From: Nocardiopsis algeriensis
Lineage (GTDB): Bacteria; Actinomycetota; Actinomycetes; Streptosporangiales; Streptosporangiaceae
Reading direction: 5' to 3'
DNA: 64,000 nt
Assembly: GCF_014203695.1 (NCBI RefSeq)
Contig: NZ_JACHJO010000006.1
Span: 248,001-312,000, forward strand
Shown: positions 54,910 through 63,804 of the stretch, piece by piece
Layout: every line of letters begins with the position of its first letter
How positions within the stretch are numbered: the stretch's first letter is position 1
Notes under the pieces: generated by a model
Seen by the model: the letters and a program-made list of their open reading frames with translations, nothing else
Databases searched by the model: none
Told to the model about the DNA's origin: nothing
Program-made: the position numbers and the translations under genes

Positions 54910-55666
54910 GCTCACTCCAGTCTGGACGGTCGGTTTCCGGCAACCCCATTACCCACATGCGAGCGATGTAGTCGGGAGTTCATGTGGCTGAAGAGCGCTG
55001 CTGGGGCCGGAGGGCCTGTAGTGGAGTGCTCCTCTCCGCGATCCAGTGTGGGCGGGTCCGGAAGCGATCGCAAGTGGCGGCACCGAACCCGCACCCTGTC
55101 CCCCCACGTCAGGTGGTGTGCGGCTATGCCGGAAAGGGGAGGTGTGCACCCTTGACAAGAAGGAGGATCAGGCGCTAAGGGATCGGGTCCGCAGGAGAAG
55201 GGCCGAGGTCCTCCGGTCGGACGGGGGTCGGACCGGGAGGGACAATTTCTCGCGCACATTCGCAAGCACGTGCATCGGCACCGTGCGGATGCATGGGACG
55301 TGTTTTCCCGGGATTTCTCTGGAGAAGTTCTGTGGGCATTTTTCCCGACTTGTGAGGCTCTCGTCGGCCGATCTGCCGCCGGCGCCCTCTCCGAGCCCCT
55401 CCGTGTCCGGTTGAGCGACCCTTGGGGTTTCGATGCAGGTCAGGAGGCGTCGGGTGTCGTATGAGGTCTATACCACTGTCGAGAAGGTGGACTTACTCAT
55501 TTTTTTCGGCGATTGTTGTGGTTCACCAGGGCCGGTTCTGGTGATAACCAAGACAGCCATTATCTGCTGTTTTCCTCCGCGTAACACAGGGGCATCCTCC
55601 GGAAACCGATCCACTGCAGCCTCGACAAGCAGCAGCAGATATACAGAGAAGACGAAGGAGCCGTTC
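54910..55666. other. 757-base gap with no convincing gene
   Basis: Between the divergent nucleotidyltransferase and CbiX-like genes. Short frames occur (for example 55127-55414) but have ordinary codon usage and no homology I recognise. Composition drops toward A/T at 55460-55640. A 7-bp inverted repeat is present (55524-55545) and a TTGACA is seen at 55152. Probably regulatory, or an undetected small gene or RNA. Confidence 0.4.
55524..55545. promoter_or_regulatory. Candidate operator TCACCAG-N8-CTGGTGA
   Basis: Inverted repeat with 7-bp arms lying 122 bp upstream of the CbiX-like gene, in the A/T-richer end of the gap. TTGTTG (about 55515-55520) and GATAAC flank it. Confidence 0.45.
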
Positions 55667-56344
55667 ATGGTCCCGACGATGGTCCTCTTGGCCGACGACT
55701 CCCGCGACGCGCAGCGGCGAGAGGCCCTGTGCGGTCTCGCGGAAGCGGTGGCCGAGCGGGGCGAGGCGCCTGTGGCGACAGCCTTCGGCAGCCCGGAGGA
55801 GGTCGCCGGTGCCCTCCGCTCCGTCCGCGGGCCCAAGGTCGTCGTCCCCGCGTTCGTCGCGGGCGGCGACGTCGCCAGCGCCCGGCTGCTCTCCCGGCTC
55901 GACCTCCGCAGTCTGGGGGACTCCTGCCGTACCCCGCCCCTCGGCGCGGTTCCGTCCATCGTCGCCGACCTGGCCGGACGCCTCTCCGACGCGGGCTGGA
56001 GCCGCGACGACGGCGTGGTCCTGGCTGCCGACGGCACCACCGGCACGGAGGAGCGCCAGGTGGTCATGGACGTGGCGCGCATGCTCAGCCGCCGCCTGGG
56101 CTCACCGGTCCAGGTCGGCTACCTGCGCACCTGGGCACCCTCGGTGGTCGACGCCGTCGACCGCCTGCGGCGCAACGGCCGCGAGAACGTCGCCGTCGCC
56201 GCCTGGCGGCTCGTCGACGGCCCCGACCTCGACCTGCTGCGCAGGCTCGACGCCACGGCCATCACCTCCCCCCTGTGGCCCTCCGAACTGGTCGTGGACA
56301 CACTTCTGGCCCAGCACCGGGCCGCCAAGGGCCGCCTCGTGTGA
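55667..56344 (+). CDS. CbiX/sirohydrochlorin chelatase-like protein lacking the metal His
   Basis: The 225-residue protein resembles the CbiX/SirB chelatase fold. The strand pattern and motifs VVVPAFVAGG and TPPLGAVPSIV recall the second half of VVPLFLA.. and PLGP.P in that family, and repeat twice in the chain. The usual N-terminal GHGSRD (His-containing) reads LADDSRD, and the His of the second motif is also missing, so cobalt or iron insertion is unlikely. ATG at 55667 has GAAGGAG 6 nt upstream. Function unknown. Confidence 0.75.
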   Translation: MVPTMVLLADDSRDAQRREALCGLAEAVAERGEAPVATAFGSPEEVAGALRSVRGPKVVVPAFVAGGDVASARLLSRLDLRSLGDSCRTPPLGAVPSIVADLAGRLSDAGWSRDDGVVLAADGTTGTEERQVVMDVARMLSRRLGSPVQVGYLRTWAPSVVDAVDRLRRNGRENVAVAAWRLVDGPDLDLLRRLDATAITSPLWPSELVVDTLLAQHRAAKGRLV

Positions 56345-56522
56345 GCCCGGTCCGCGGGCCCTGCGGGGCCCGCACCGGCACGGTCCGTTACCCGGGTCGC
56401 CGGAACGGGTATGTGCTCCACGGGCGGGAACTCCCCGCACCCACGACGAGGCACGCTCCGCTCCGCCCCCGTGCGCGGGACCGCCCCGCGGCACCGACGT
56501 GAGCGGATCCGAAGGTGGACCT

Positions 56523-57452
56523 ATGAACGACCTCACAGCAAGGTTCGTCGACGACCGGCAGCGTCGGCGCCTGGAACGGCGCTTCGGCAGCCACGTGGGG
56601 GAGTGGCTGGCCGACCTGCCCGCGGTCCTGGACGAACTCGCCTCCCAGTGGCGGCTGAGGCTGGAGGGTCCCGCCCCGCACGGGCGCACGTCCGTGGTCA
56701 TCGAGGTCACCCGCGCCGATGGCCGGAGGGGGGTCGTCAAGCTCTCCCCGGACAGCGGCCTGGCCGTCTCCGAGGCCAACCTGCTCATGATGTGGTCCTC
56801 CTCCCGGAGGGTGCCCGAGGTGTGGGACGTCAGCGTGCCCCGCGGCGCGATCCTGATGGAGTTCATCGAGGGCGACACCGTCGCGGCCCGGGGCGAGGTG
56901 CCGCCGATGGAGACCATCGGCTCCCTCATCGCCGAGCTGCACGGGACCGAGGTGCCGCGGGCCCAGCTCCTGGAGCTGCCGCCCCTGGCCTCGCGCGTGC
57001 AGTTCGTCTTCGACCTGTGGGGCCGCGAGCACAGCGAGGGCCGGGCCGCCGAGATGATCCCCGCCGCGGTGATGCACCGCGGCTTCACCCGGGCCAGGGA
57101 GCTCTCGGACAGCGAGGTCGACGCTGTGCCCGTCCACGGGGACCTCCACCCCGGCAACGTGCTCGACGGCGGTCCCCGCGGCCTGGTCGTCATCGACCCG
57201 CGCGCCTGCCTGGGCGACGGCGCCGTCGACGCGGTGGACTGGGCCCTGTGGAAGGCCACCACCCGCGAGGAGGTGGAGGAGCGCGTCGACACGCTCTCCC
57301 GCGTCATGGGGGTCGACGGCGGCCGCATGATGGACTGGGTCCGCGCCTTCGCCCCCTGCATGGCCGTCGCCAAGGCCAACCGCGGTCAGGAGAACAGCGA
57401 GGAGTTCGACCTCCTGATGGAGCTCTCCGGAGGGGCCTACGCAGGCCGCTGA
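56523..57452 (+). CDS. Aminoglycoside phosphotransferase family protein (APH(6)-like)
   Basis: The 309-residue kinase-fold protein has VPVHGDLHPGNVL (catalytic Asp and Asn) and VIDPRACLGDGAVDAVDW (Mg-binding Asp), as in streptomycin 6-phosphotransferase-like enzymes. The N-terminal lobe has GRRGVVKLSP (Lys of the nucleotide-binding site). ATG at 56523 follows AAGGTGG. It may inactivate an aminoglycoside or act on another metabolite. It ends 4 nt before the convergent kdpE stop. Confidence 0.82.
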   Translation: MNDLTARFVDDRQRRRLERRFGSHVGEWLADLPAVLDELASQWRLRLEGPAPHGRTSVVIEVTRADGRRGVVKLSPDSGLAVSEANLLMMWSSSRRVPEVWDVSVPRGAILMEFIEGDTVAARGEVPPMETIGSLIAELHGTEVPRAQLLELPPLASRVQFVFDLWGREHSEGRAAEMIPAAVMHRGFTRARELSDSEVDAVPVHGDLHPGNVLDGGPRGLVVIDPRACLGDGAVDAVDWALWKATTREEVEERVDTLSRVMGVDGGRMMDWVRAFAPCMAVAKANRGQENSEEFDLLMELSGGAYAGR

Positions 57453-57456
57453 GGCT

Positions 57457-58152
57457 TCAGTCCCCGCGCGGTGACAGCGCGGCGTTCTCGAACCGGTAGC
57501 CCCGGCCCGCCTCCGTGATCAGGTAGCGCGGACAGGCCGGGTCCGGTTCGAGCTTGCGGCGCAGCTGCGCCATGTACACCCGCAGGTAGTTGGTCTCGCT
57601 CTGATAGGCGGGGCCCCACACGTCGTGCAGGAGCCGCCGCTGGCTGACCAGCTGTCCGGCGTTGCGTGCCAGGATCTCCAGGATGTGCCACTCGGTGGGG
57701 GTGAGGCGCACCTCCCCGCCGTCGCGCAGGACCCGCTTGGCTCCCAGGTCCACGGTGAAGCAGGAGGTGCGTACCACCGGGGCCTCCTCGCTGCGCACCG
57801 ACCGGCGCTCGGCCGCACGCATCCGCGCCAGCAGCTCGTCCATCCCGAACGGCTTGGTCACGTAGTCGTCGGCCCCCGAGTCCAGGCAGCGCACCTTCTC
57901 CCCCGAGGAATGGCGGGCCGACAGCACGATGATCGGTACCTGGGACCAGCCGCGCAGCCTCTGGATGACCTCCAGCCCCTCCATGTCGGGCAGGCCGAGG
58001 TCGAGCAGGACCACGTCGGGGGAGTGCTCCGCCGCCGACCTCAGCGCCGACGCGCCGTCGGCGGCGGTGTCCACGTCGTGTCCCCGCGCCCGCAGATTGA
58101 TCTGCATCGCCCGGATGATCTGCATGTCGTCGTCAACGACCAGGACCCGCAC
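57457..58152 (-). CDS. kdpE: Response regulator KdpE
   Basis: OmpR/PhoB-type response regulator (231 residues). Receiver domain with the acidic pocket in VVDDD, phospho-acceptor Asp in VVLLDLGLPDMEG and the SAR and KPFG motifs; the C-terminal winged helix begins near LTPTEWHILEILARNAG. In the Kdp system it activates kdpFABC under low potassium or osmotic stress. Here GTG at 58152 overlaps the kdpD stop by 20 nt and no kdpFABC lies beside it in the window. Confidence 0.93.
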   Translation of the reverse strand: MRVLVVDDDMQIIRAMQINLRARGHDVDTAADGASALRSAAEHSPDVVLLDLGLPDMEGLEVIQRLRGWSQVPIIVLSARHSSGEKVRCLDSGADDYVTKPFGMDELLARMRAAERRSVRSEEAPVVRTSCFTVDLGAKRVLRDGGEVRLTPTEWHILEILARNAGQLVSQRRLLHDVWGPAYQSETNYLRVYMAQLRRKLEPDPACPRYLITEAGRGYRFENAALSPRGD

Positions 58153-60754
58153 CGGCCCTCCTTCCCTCGGTCCCGACCCCGGTCACCGCGTCCTCCGTGC
58201 GGACGCCTTCCGCGGCCCGGAACGTGAACACCATCGTCAGTCCGCCGCCCGGGGTGTCCTCGGGGTCGAGCGTGGCGTGCATGGCCTCGACGAAACCGCG
58301 CGCCACCGCCAGGCCCAGCCCCACCCCGGTCCCCTGAGGGGCATCGCCCAGCCTCTGGAACGCCTCGAACATGCGCTGCTTGCCCTCGTCGGAGACCCCC
58401 GGACCCCGGTCCACCACGCGCAGCTGGACGCTGTCGCCGTGCGCGCTCGCCGCCACCAGTACGGGAACACGCGGATCGGGGTTGTGGCGGACCGCGTTGG
58501 AGACCACGTTGGCCACCGCCCTCTCCAGGAGGCCGGCGTCGGCCGGGACCCGGGGCAGGCCGTCGGGCACGTCCACGGTGACCGCTCCGCCCGGCAGACC
58601 CAGCAGGGCCAGCGGGACGACCTCCTCCAGACCGACCGGTGCCAGCTTGGGCCGCACGCTGTCGGTGTGCACCCGGCTCATGTCCAGCAGGTTGTCGATC
58701 AGCCGGTTCAACCGGTCGGTGGACACCTCGACCGTCTCCAGCAGAGCCTCGCGGTCCTCCTCGCTCAAGGCGATGTCGGTGGCCCGCAGGCTCGACATGC
58801 TCGCCTTGATCGAGGTGAGCGGCGTGCGCAGGTCGTGGGAGACCGCGGCCAGCAGCGCCGTGCGGATCCGGTTGCCCGCGGCCTGGCGGCGCGCCTCGGC
58901 CGCGTCCCACTCCAGCCTCTGGTGCTCCAGGGCGATACCGATGTGCGCGGCGAAGGCCCGCAGCACCCCCTGGTCGGCGGCGGGCAGGACCCGGCCGCGC
59001 AGGGCGAGCGCCAGCCTGTCGGAGATGGAGACGAGGACGTCGGCCTCCTCGGGGGAGTCCGCCGCCGGGCTGCCCACGCTGTACACCGCGCGCCACCGGT
59101 CACCGTCCAGGCACCCGCTCCCCTCGGGCGCCCCGGCCGGGGAACCGTCCTCGCCCGGCTCGCCCGCCAGCTCCAGCAGAGTCGCCGAACGCTGGCCGAA
59201 GGTTTCCCGGATCCGCCGCAGCAGGGCCTGCAGCGGTTCGTTCCCCGCCAGGACGCTGCCCGCCAGCAGGGTCACCGCGTCGGCCTCGGCACGCGCCCTG
59301 GCCGCCTGCGCCGATCGATGGGCCGCCGTCTCCACCACCATCGCCACCAGTGCCCCCACGAGGGTGAAGGCGACGAGGGCGAGGGCGTTGTCCAGGGACA
59401 CGGCGGGGCGCCCGTGCAGGGGCGACAGCAGGAGCGTGAGCAGGAGGGCGCTCCACAGCGCCGACACCAGGGCGGGCCGCAGACCGCCGACCGCCGCCGT
59501 GGACACGGTGGTCAGCAGCAGGAGCATCGCGTCCGACGCGGGCCCCGTGTCCGCGAACGGGGGCAGCGCCAGAACCAGCGACACCAGCGTCGGTGCGGGC
59601 AGGGCCAGCAGCCATCCCGCCAGCCGGCGGTGGCCGCCCAGGCCCCGGACCTGGGGCGGCAGGGGCCAGCGGCCGCTGCCCACCTCCTCGTGGGTGACGA
59701 TGTGCACGTCGATGTCGCCGGACTCGCGGGCCACGATCGTGCCGACCCCCGGACCGAACATGTACTGCCAGGCCCTGCGGCGGGAGGAGCCCAGCACGAT
59801 CTGGGTGGCGTGCACGCCCCGCGCGAACTCCAGCAGCCCTGTGGGGACGTCGCTGCCGACCACCTGGTGGTAGGTGCCGCCCAGCTCGGCGAGCAGTCTG
59901 CGCTGGCGCAGCAGGTCACCGCCGGGCGTCTGCGCGATGCCGCCCGGAGGGACGACGTGCACGGCCATGAGGTGGCTGGGCTGCGGGCGGCCTCCGCGCG
60001 AACGCGCCGCGACGCGGGCGGCCCGGCGGATCAGCGTCTCCCCCTCGGGTCCTCCGGTGAGCGCCACCACCACCCGCTCGCGCGCCTCCCAGGTGCGCCG
60101 GATCTCGTGCTCGCCCCGGTAGCGGGCCAGGCTCTCCTCGACCCGGTCGGCGGTCCACAGCAGCGCCAGCTCGCGCAGCGCCGCGAGGTTGCCCTCCCGG
60201 TAGTAGTCGGCGAGCGCGGCGTCGACATGCGTGTGGATGTCGCCGCGCGCCATGCGGCGGCGCAGCTCCTGGGGGGTGGTGTCCACGAGTTCGATCTCGG
60301 CGGCGCGCCGCACCACGTGGTCGGGCACGGTCCGGCGGGGCCGCACCCCGGTGATCTGGTGCACGACGTCGTTGAGGGACTCCAGGTGGTGGATGCCCAC
60401 CGTGGACAGCACGTCGATGCCCGCCTCCAGCAGCTCCTCGACGTCCTGCCGGCGGTACTCGTTGGGGGAGCCGTGCGGGTTGGCCAGGGCGAGGTCGTCG
60501 ACCACGGCCAGGCGGGGCGACCGGGCGAGCACGGCGGCCGTGTCCACCGAGCCCGACGGGTGGAGGGGAATCTCCTCCAGCCCTTCGAGCAGCGCCGACG
60601 TGCGCTCGCGGTGGCGCGTGTGGGCCGCAGCCACGACCACGTCGACGCCCTCGTCCGCCCGCCGGCGGGCCTCGGCCAGGGCGCTGTGCGTCGTGCCGGC
60701 CCCGGGGGCCGACCCCAGGTAGATGCGCAGTCTTCCTCGTCCCACGGCGTCCAT
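58133..60754 (-). CDS. kdpD: Sensor histidine kinase KdpD with degenerate N-terminal ATPase motif
   Basis: The 873-residue sensor has the KdpD N-terminal domain, a USP-like domain (about residues 240-365), four membrane helices (about 400-480), a GAF-like domain, HisKA with AAVSHDLRTPLTSIKASM (phospho-acceptor His) and HATPase. The conserved Walker A of KdpD (GVGKT) reads GAGTT, with Thr21 in place of Lys, and the ALVDELAHTN stretch reads AVVDDLALAN, so ATP binding there is doubtful. ATG at 60754. Overlaps kdpE by 20 nt. No kdpFABC is adjacent. Confidence 0.9.
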   Translation of the reverse strand: MDAVGRGRLRIYLGSAPGAGTTHSALAEARRRADEGVDVVVAAAHTRHRERTSALLEGLEEIPLHPSGSVDTAAVLARSPRLAVVDDLALANPHGSPNEYRRQDVEELLEAGIDVLSTVGIHHLESLNDVVHQITGVRPRRTVPDHVVRRAAEIELVDTTPQELRRRMARGDIHTHVDAALADYYREGNLAALRELALLWTADRVEESLARYRGEHEIRRTWEARERVVVALTGGPEGETLIRRAARVAARSRGGRPQPSHLMAVHVVPPGGIAQTPGGDLLRQRRLLAELGGTYHQVVGSDVPTGLLEFARGVHATQIVLGSSRRRAWQYMFGPGVGTIVARESGDIDVHIVTHEEVGSGRWPLPPQVRGLGGHRRLAGWLLALPAPTLVSLVLALPPFADTGPASDAMLLLLTTVSTAAVGGLRPALVSALWSALLLTLLLSPLHGRPAVSLDNALALVAFTLVGALVAMVVETAAHRSAQAARARAEADAVTLLAGSVLAGNEPLQALLRRIRETFGQRSATLLELAGEPGEDGSPAGAPEGSGCLDGDRWRAVYSVGSPAADSPEEADVLVSISDRLALALRGRVLPAADQGVLRAFAAHIGIALEHQRLEWDAAEARRQAAGNRIRTALLAAVSHDLRTPLTSIKASMSSLRATDIALSEEDREALLETVEVSTDRLNRLIDNLLDMSRVHTDSVRPKLAPVGLEEVVPLALLGLPGGAVTVDVPDGLPRVPADAGLLERAVANVVSNAVRHNPDPRVPVLVAASAHGDSVQLRVVDRGPGVSDEGKQRMFEAFQRLGDAPQGTGVGLGLAVARGFVEAMHATLDPEDTPGGGLTMVFTFRAAEGVRTEDAVTGVGTEGRRAGAGPGR

Positions 60755-61197
60755 TGTCGCGCCTGCGGGAGGTGCGGGGCGCAGGCGTCCCCGGGCGGCC
60801 CGCCCCTTCTGCCCGCCAGGTCCCTTCCGCGGGGTCCGGCGCGAACCGGCCGCGTCACCCGCACGCGACCGCGCCGGCGCTCATGCCTGCGCGTCGGGGA
60901 CGAGCTCGCCCCGGTAGGGGCAGCAGGCGGTCCGACAGCCGCAGGCCCAGGGCGCCGGCCGTCGGCGACCGGACAGCCGCGGAGGCAGCCGCGGCCCAGA
61001 CCCTGGCCGCGGTAGGCCGAGGAGCCCGGGAAGAGGGGTGGTGCGCCACACCCGCACCCACTGTCCCGGGGAAGCCCGATCGCGTATGGTCGTGTACCGG
61101 TCCCGCCATCCCTCCCCCTCGTGGCGCCGGACGCTCCCGCAGCAGACCCTCCCCCGGTTCGCCTGCCCACTGAACCGCCCCGCCGAAGGAGTTCCCC
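60755..61197. other. 443-base intergenic region
   Basis: Between divergent kdpD and the HATPase gene. Very GC-rich, with several short frames that are not convincing. TATGGT at 61084-61089 could be the -10 box of the HATPase gene. I found no other element. Confidence 0.4.
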
Positions 61198-61752
61198 ATG
61201 CCCTCACTCGTCTCCGTGCCCACCCTTGCCACGGCCGAGGACAGCGTCCTCGCGGGTGTCCCGGACGAGTACCGGCACTACTTCAACGGACGCCCCCCGG
61301 TCCCGTTCACGAAGCGCCACTGGGAGTTTCCGGGTGAGCCCGCCGCCGTGCCGCTCGCCCGCGCCTTCCTCGACACCTGCGCCGCCGCCCGGGACGGGGA
61401 GTACCGCTACGTGTTCGCCCTGATGGGCACCGAACTGGCCACCAACGCCATCAAGCACAGCCGTTCGGGAGAGGAGGGGCAGACCTTCGTGCTGCGGGTG
61501 ACGCGCACCCCCAACGGCATGACACTGGTGTGCCGCGACAACGGGATCCCCACCAGGGCCGCGGCCGGGGAGGGCGGCCCGCTGACCGCGGTGCCCGCCA
61601 CCGGCGACCGGCTGACCGCCGAGAGCGGGCGCGGCCTGGCCCTGGTGGACAGCTTCGCCAGCTCCTGGGGGGACAACGGCCACCCCAGTATCCGCAAGGT
61701 GTGGTTCCACCTGGCCTTCGACATGACGGGCAGCTCCTGGCCGGCCGCCTGA
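61198..61752 (+). CDS. HATPase anti-sigma/regulator protein (RsbW-like)
   Basis: The 184-residue cytoplasmic protein has a GHKL ATPase fold of the HATPase_c_2 group: N-box in FALMGTELATNAIKHS, G1 box LVCRDNGIPT and G2 box ESGRGLALVDSFAS. Proteins of this type in actinobacteria act as anti-sigma factors or regulate the partner-switching pathway. ATG at 61198 has AGGAG 7 nt upstream. No sigma or anti-anti-sigma gene is adjacent. Convergent with the NarL-type regulator gene. Confidence 0.85.
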   Translation: MPSLVSVPTLATAEDSVLAGVPDEYRHYFNGRPPVPFTKRHWEFPGEPAAVPLARAFLDTCAAARDGEYRYVFALMGTELATNAIKHSRSGEEGQTFVLRVTRTPNGMTLVCRDNGIPTRAAAGEGGPLTAVPATGDRLTAESGRGLALVDSFASSWGDNGHPSIRKVWFHLAFDMTGSSWPAA

Positions 61753-61860
61753 ACGCGCTCCCCGTGCCCGGCCCGGGACCGTGCCGGCGGCAGGCGTTCC
61801 GGGTCCCGCGTGCGGCCCGGACCGCCGCCCCGGGGCCGGCCCGAGCGGGCGGGGCCGCGC

Positions 61861-62505
61861 TCACCTGCTGTCGAGGTAGGCGAGCACCGCGCGGACCCGC
61901 CGGTGCCCGGGGTCGGCGGGAAACAGCCCCAGCTTGGCGAAGATGTTGCCCACGTGCTTGTGCACCGCGTTCTCGGTGACCACCAGCCGGCCGGCGATCT
62001 CCCCGTTGCCCAGCCCCTCCGCCATCAGCGCCAGCACCTCCGTCTCGCGCGGGGTCAGCGAGTCCAGGGGGTCGCCCGCCCTGGGGGCCAGGAGCTGGTG
62101 GACCACCTCCGGGTCCATCACCGTGCCGCCCTCCGCCACCCGGCGCAGCGCGTCCACGAACTCGCCCACCCGGGCCACCCGGTCCTTGAGCAGGTATCCC
62201 ACCCCGCCCCGGCCGTCGGCCAGCAGCTCACCCGCGTACTCGCGCTCCACGTACTGCGACAGCACCAGCACCGGAAGCGCCTCGTGCGTGCGCCTGGCCT
62301 CGATGGCCGCGCGGATGCCCTCGTCGCGGAACCCCGGAGGCAGCCGCACGTCCACGACCGCCAGATCGGGCCGGTGCCGCGCCACCGCCGAGGCGAAGGC
62401 CGGGGCGTCCGCCGCGATCTCGACCACCTCGAACCCCTGCGTGGACAGGAGCAGCTCCAGTCCCGCCGACAGCAGGACGTTGTCCTCCGCGATCACGACC
62501 CGCAC
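61861..62505 (-). CDS. NarL/LuxR-type response regulator
   Basis: The 214-residue regulator has a receiver domain (VIAEDN; phospho-acceptor Asp in LAVVDVRLPP) and a C-terminal LuxR helix-turn-helix (LTPRETEVLALMAEGLGNGEIAGRLVVTENAVHKHV region). GTG at 62505 overlaps the histidine kinase gene by 13 nt, so the pair is co-translated. Target genes are unknown; the terminal tail DSR is short. Confidence 0.9.
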   Translation of the reverse strand: MRVVIAEDNVLLSAGLELLLSTQGFEVVEIAADAPAFASAVARHRPDLAVVDVRLPPGFRDEGIRAAIEARRTHEALPVLVLSQYVEREYAGELLADGRGGVGYLLKDRVARVGEFVDALRRVAEGGTVMDPEVVHQLLAPRAGDPLDSLTPRETEVLALMAEGLGNGEIAGRLVVTENAVHKHVGNIFAKLGLFPADPGHRRVRAVLAYLDSR

Positions 62506-63698
62506 GGCAGCTCCACCTCCAGCACCGTAGGGCCGCCCGCAGGGCTGTCCACCCGTACCGAGCCGTCCAGGGCGGCCACCCGCCGACGGATCCCCTGCAC
62601 CCCCGTTCCCCGCTCCTCGTCCACCCCGCCGCGGCCGTCGTCGCGCACCGACACCCGCAGCACACCGTCCTCCCGCAGCAGGCGCACGCCGATCTCCCGC
62701 GCCCCCGAGTGGCGGACCGCGTTCGTGACCGCCTCCGTGACGACGAAGTACGCGGCGGTCTCCACGGGGACGGGCAGAGTGCCCAGGTCCCCGGTGTCCA
62801 TCCGCGTGGGGATGCCCGTGCGGGCGGCCAGGGCGTCCAGCGCACCGGACAGCCCGCGGTCGGCCAGGACCGGCGGGTAGATACCGCGCATCACCTGGCG
62901 CAGCTCGGCCATCGCCTCCTCCGCCCCCTCGTGGGCCTGGTCGAGGAGCCGGGCCGCGCGGGGATCGTCCTTCAGGGCCTCCTTGGCCACCCCCAGCTGG
63001 AGGGCGATCGCCACCAGCCGCGCCTGGGTGCCGTCGTGCAGGTCGCGCTCGATGCGGCGCAGCTCGGCGCCGTGCGCGTCGACGACCCCGGCCCGGGTCC
63101 GGCTCAGCTCGTCCACCCGCGCGGCGAGCACCTCGGCCCGGGAGGGGGCCAGCCGGCGCAGCGCCAGCCGGGCGTGGGTGCGGGCCACGGGCACGACCGC
63201 CCAGCGCAGCAGCGCCAGGCCGGCGGCCGCCTCGGCGGAGAAGGCGACCAGGGCGGGGGCCCAGCCGTCCACCGGCATCCCGAGGAAGCTCTCCTCGAAG
63301 GGCAGCGCCCACCACAGGAGAAACAGCAGGGCGTCCACCGGCATCACGGCCGCGGCCGTGCCCGCGAGACCGAGGGCGGTACCGAGAAGGGCCTCCTGGG
63401 CCGCCCACCGCAGCAGGCGGCGGGCGGACGGCGCCCGCCGCAGCTCGCGCGGACCGCTCGGGGGCGGCGGCGCCTCCTCGGGAGCGGGCGCGCCCAGGAA
63501 GCCGGCCGCCCGCGCCCGGTACGACTCCGCCCACCGGTGCAGGAGGAGGAACCAGCCGGACGACAACCGCGCCCCGCCCAGCAGCGACAGGAGCACCGCC
63601 ACCGCTGTCAGCGGCAGCGCCACCATCGCCGCCATCCCCGTGACCAGGGCCACCACCAGGTGGCCGACGGCCCGCAGGACCGCTCTCCAGACCTTCAT
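62493..63698 (-). CDS. NarL-family sensor histidine kinase
   Basis: The 401-residue kinase has an N-terminal sensor region with four or five membrane helices (residues 15-200), a HisKA_3 dimerisation helix with the phospho-acceptor motif ERDLHDGTQARLVAIALQLG, and an HATPase domain (VVTEAVTNAVRHSGA; DDGRGGVDE; GTGVQGIRRRVAAL). ATG at 63698 has GGAGG about 9 nt upstream; an upstream GTG is in frame but lacks family support. It pairs with the response regulator gene downstream (13-nt overlap). The stimulus is unknown. Confidence 0.92.
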   Translation of the reverse strand: MKVWRAVLRAVGHLVVALVTGMAAMVALPLTAVAVLLSLLGGARLSSGWFLLLHRWAESYRARAAGFLGAPAPEEAPPPPSGPRELRRAPSARRLLRWAAQEALLGTALGLAGTAAAVMPVDALLFLLWWALPFEESFLGMPVDGWAPALVAFSAEAAAGLALLRWAVVPVARTHARLALRRLAPSRAEVLAARVDELSRTRAGVVDAHGAELRRIERDLHDGTQARLVAIALQLGVAKEALKDDPRAARLLDQAHEGAEEAMAELRQVMRGIYPPVLADRGLSGALDALAARTGIPTRMDTGDLGTLPVPVETAAYFVVTEAVTNAVRHSGAREIGVRLLREDGVLRVSVRDDGRGGVDEERGTGVQGIRRRVAALDGSVRVDSPAGGPTVLEVELPCGS

Positions 63699-63804
63699 CT
63701 CCGACTGCCTCCAGCCCGCGCCTCTTCGGTCCCCGACAGTCTGGGGCATACGGGTCCGGGCGGTCACTACAGCCGGCTACCGGAAACGGGCCGCCGCGCC
63801 CGTG

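Noticed and set aside
55046-55414. Short plus-strand frame in the 757-base gap
   Set aside because: No ribosome site that decides a start, ordinary codon bias and no domain; could still be a small gene, but I cannot support it.
60855-61232. Minus-strand frames in the kdpD/HATPase gap
   Set aside because: Several overlapping short frames with Gly/Arg/Pro-rich composition; no motif or start signal.
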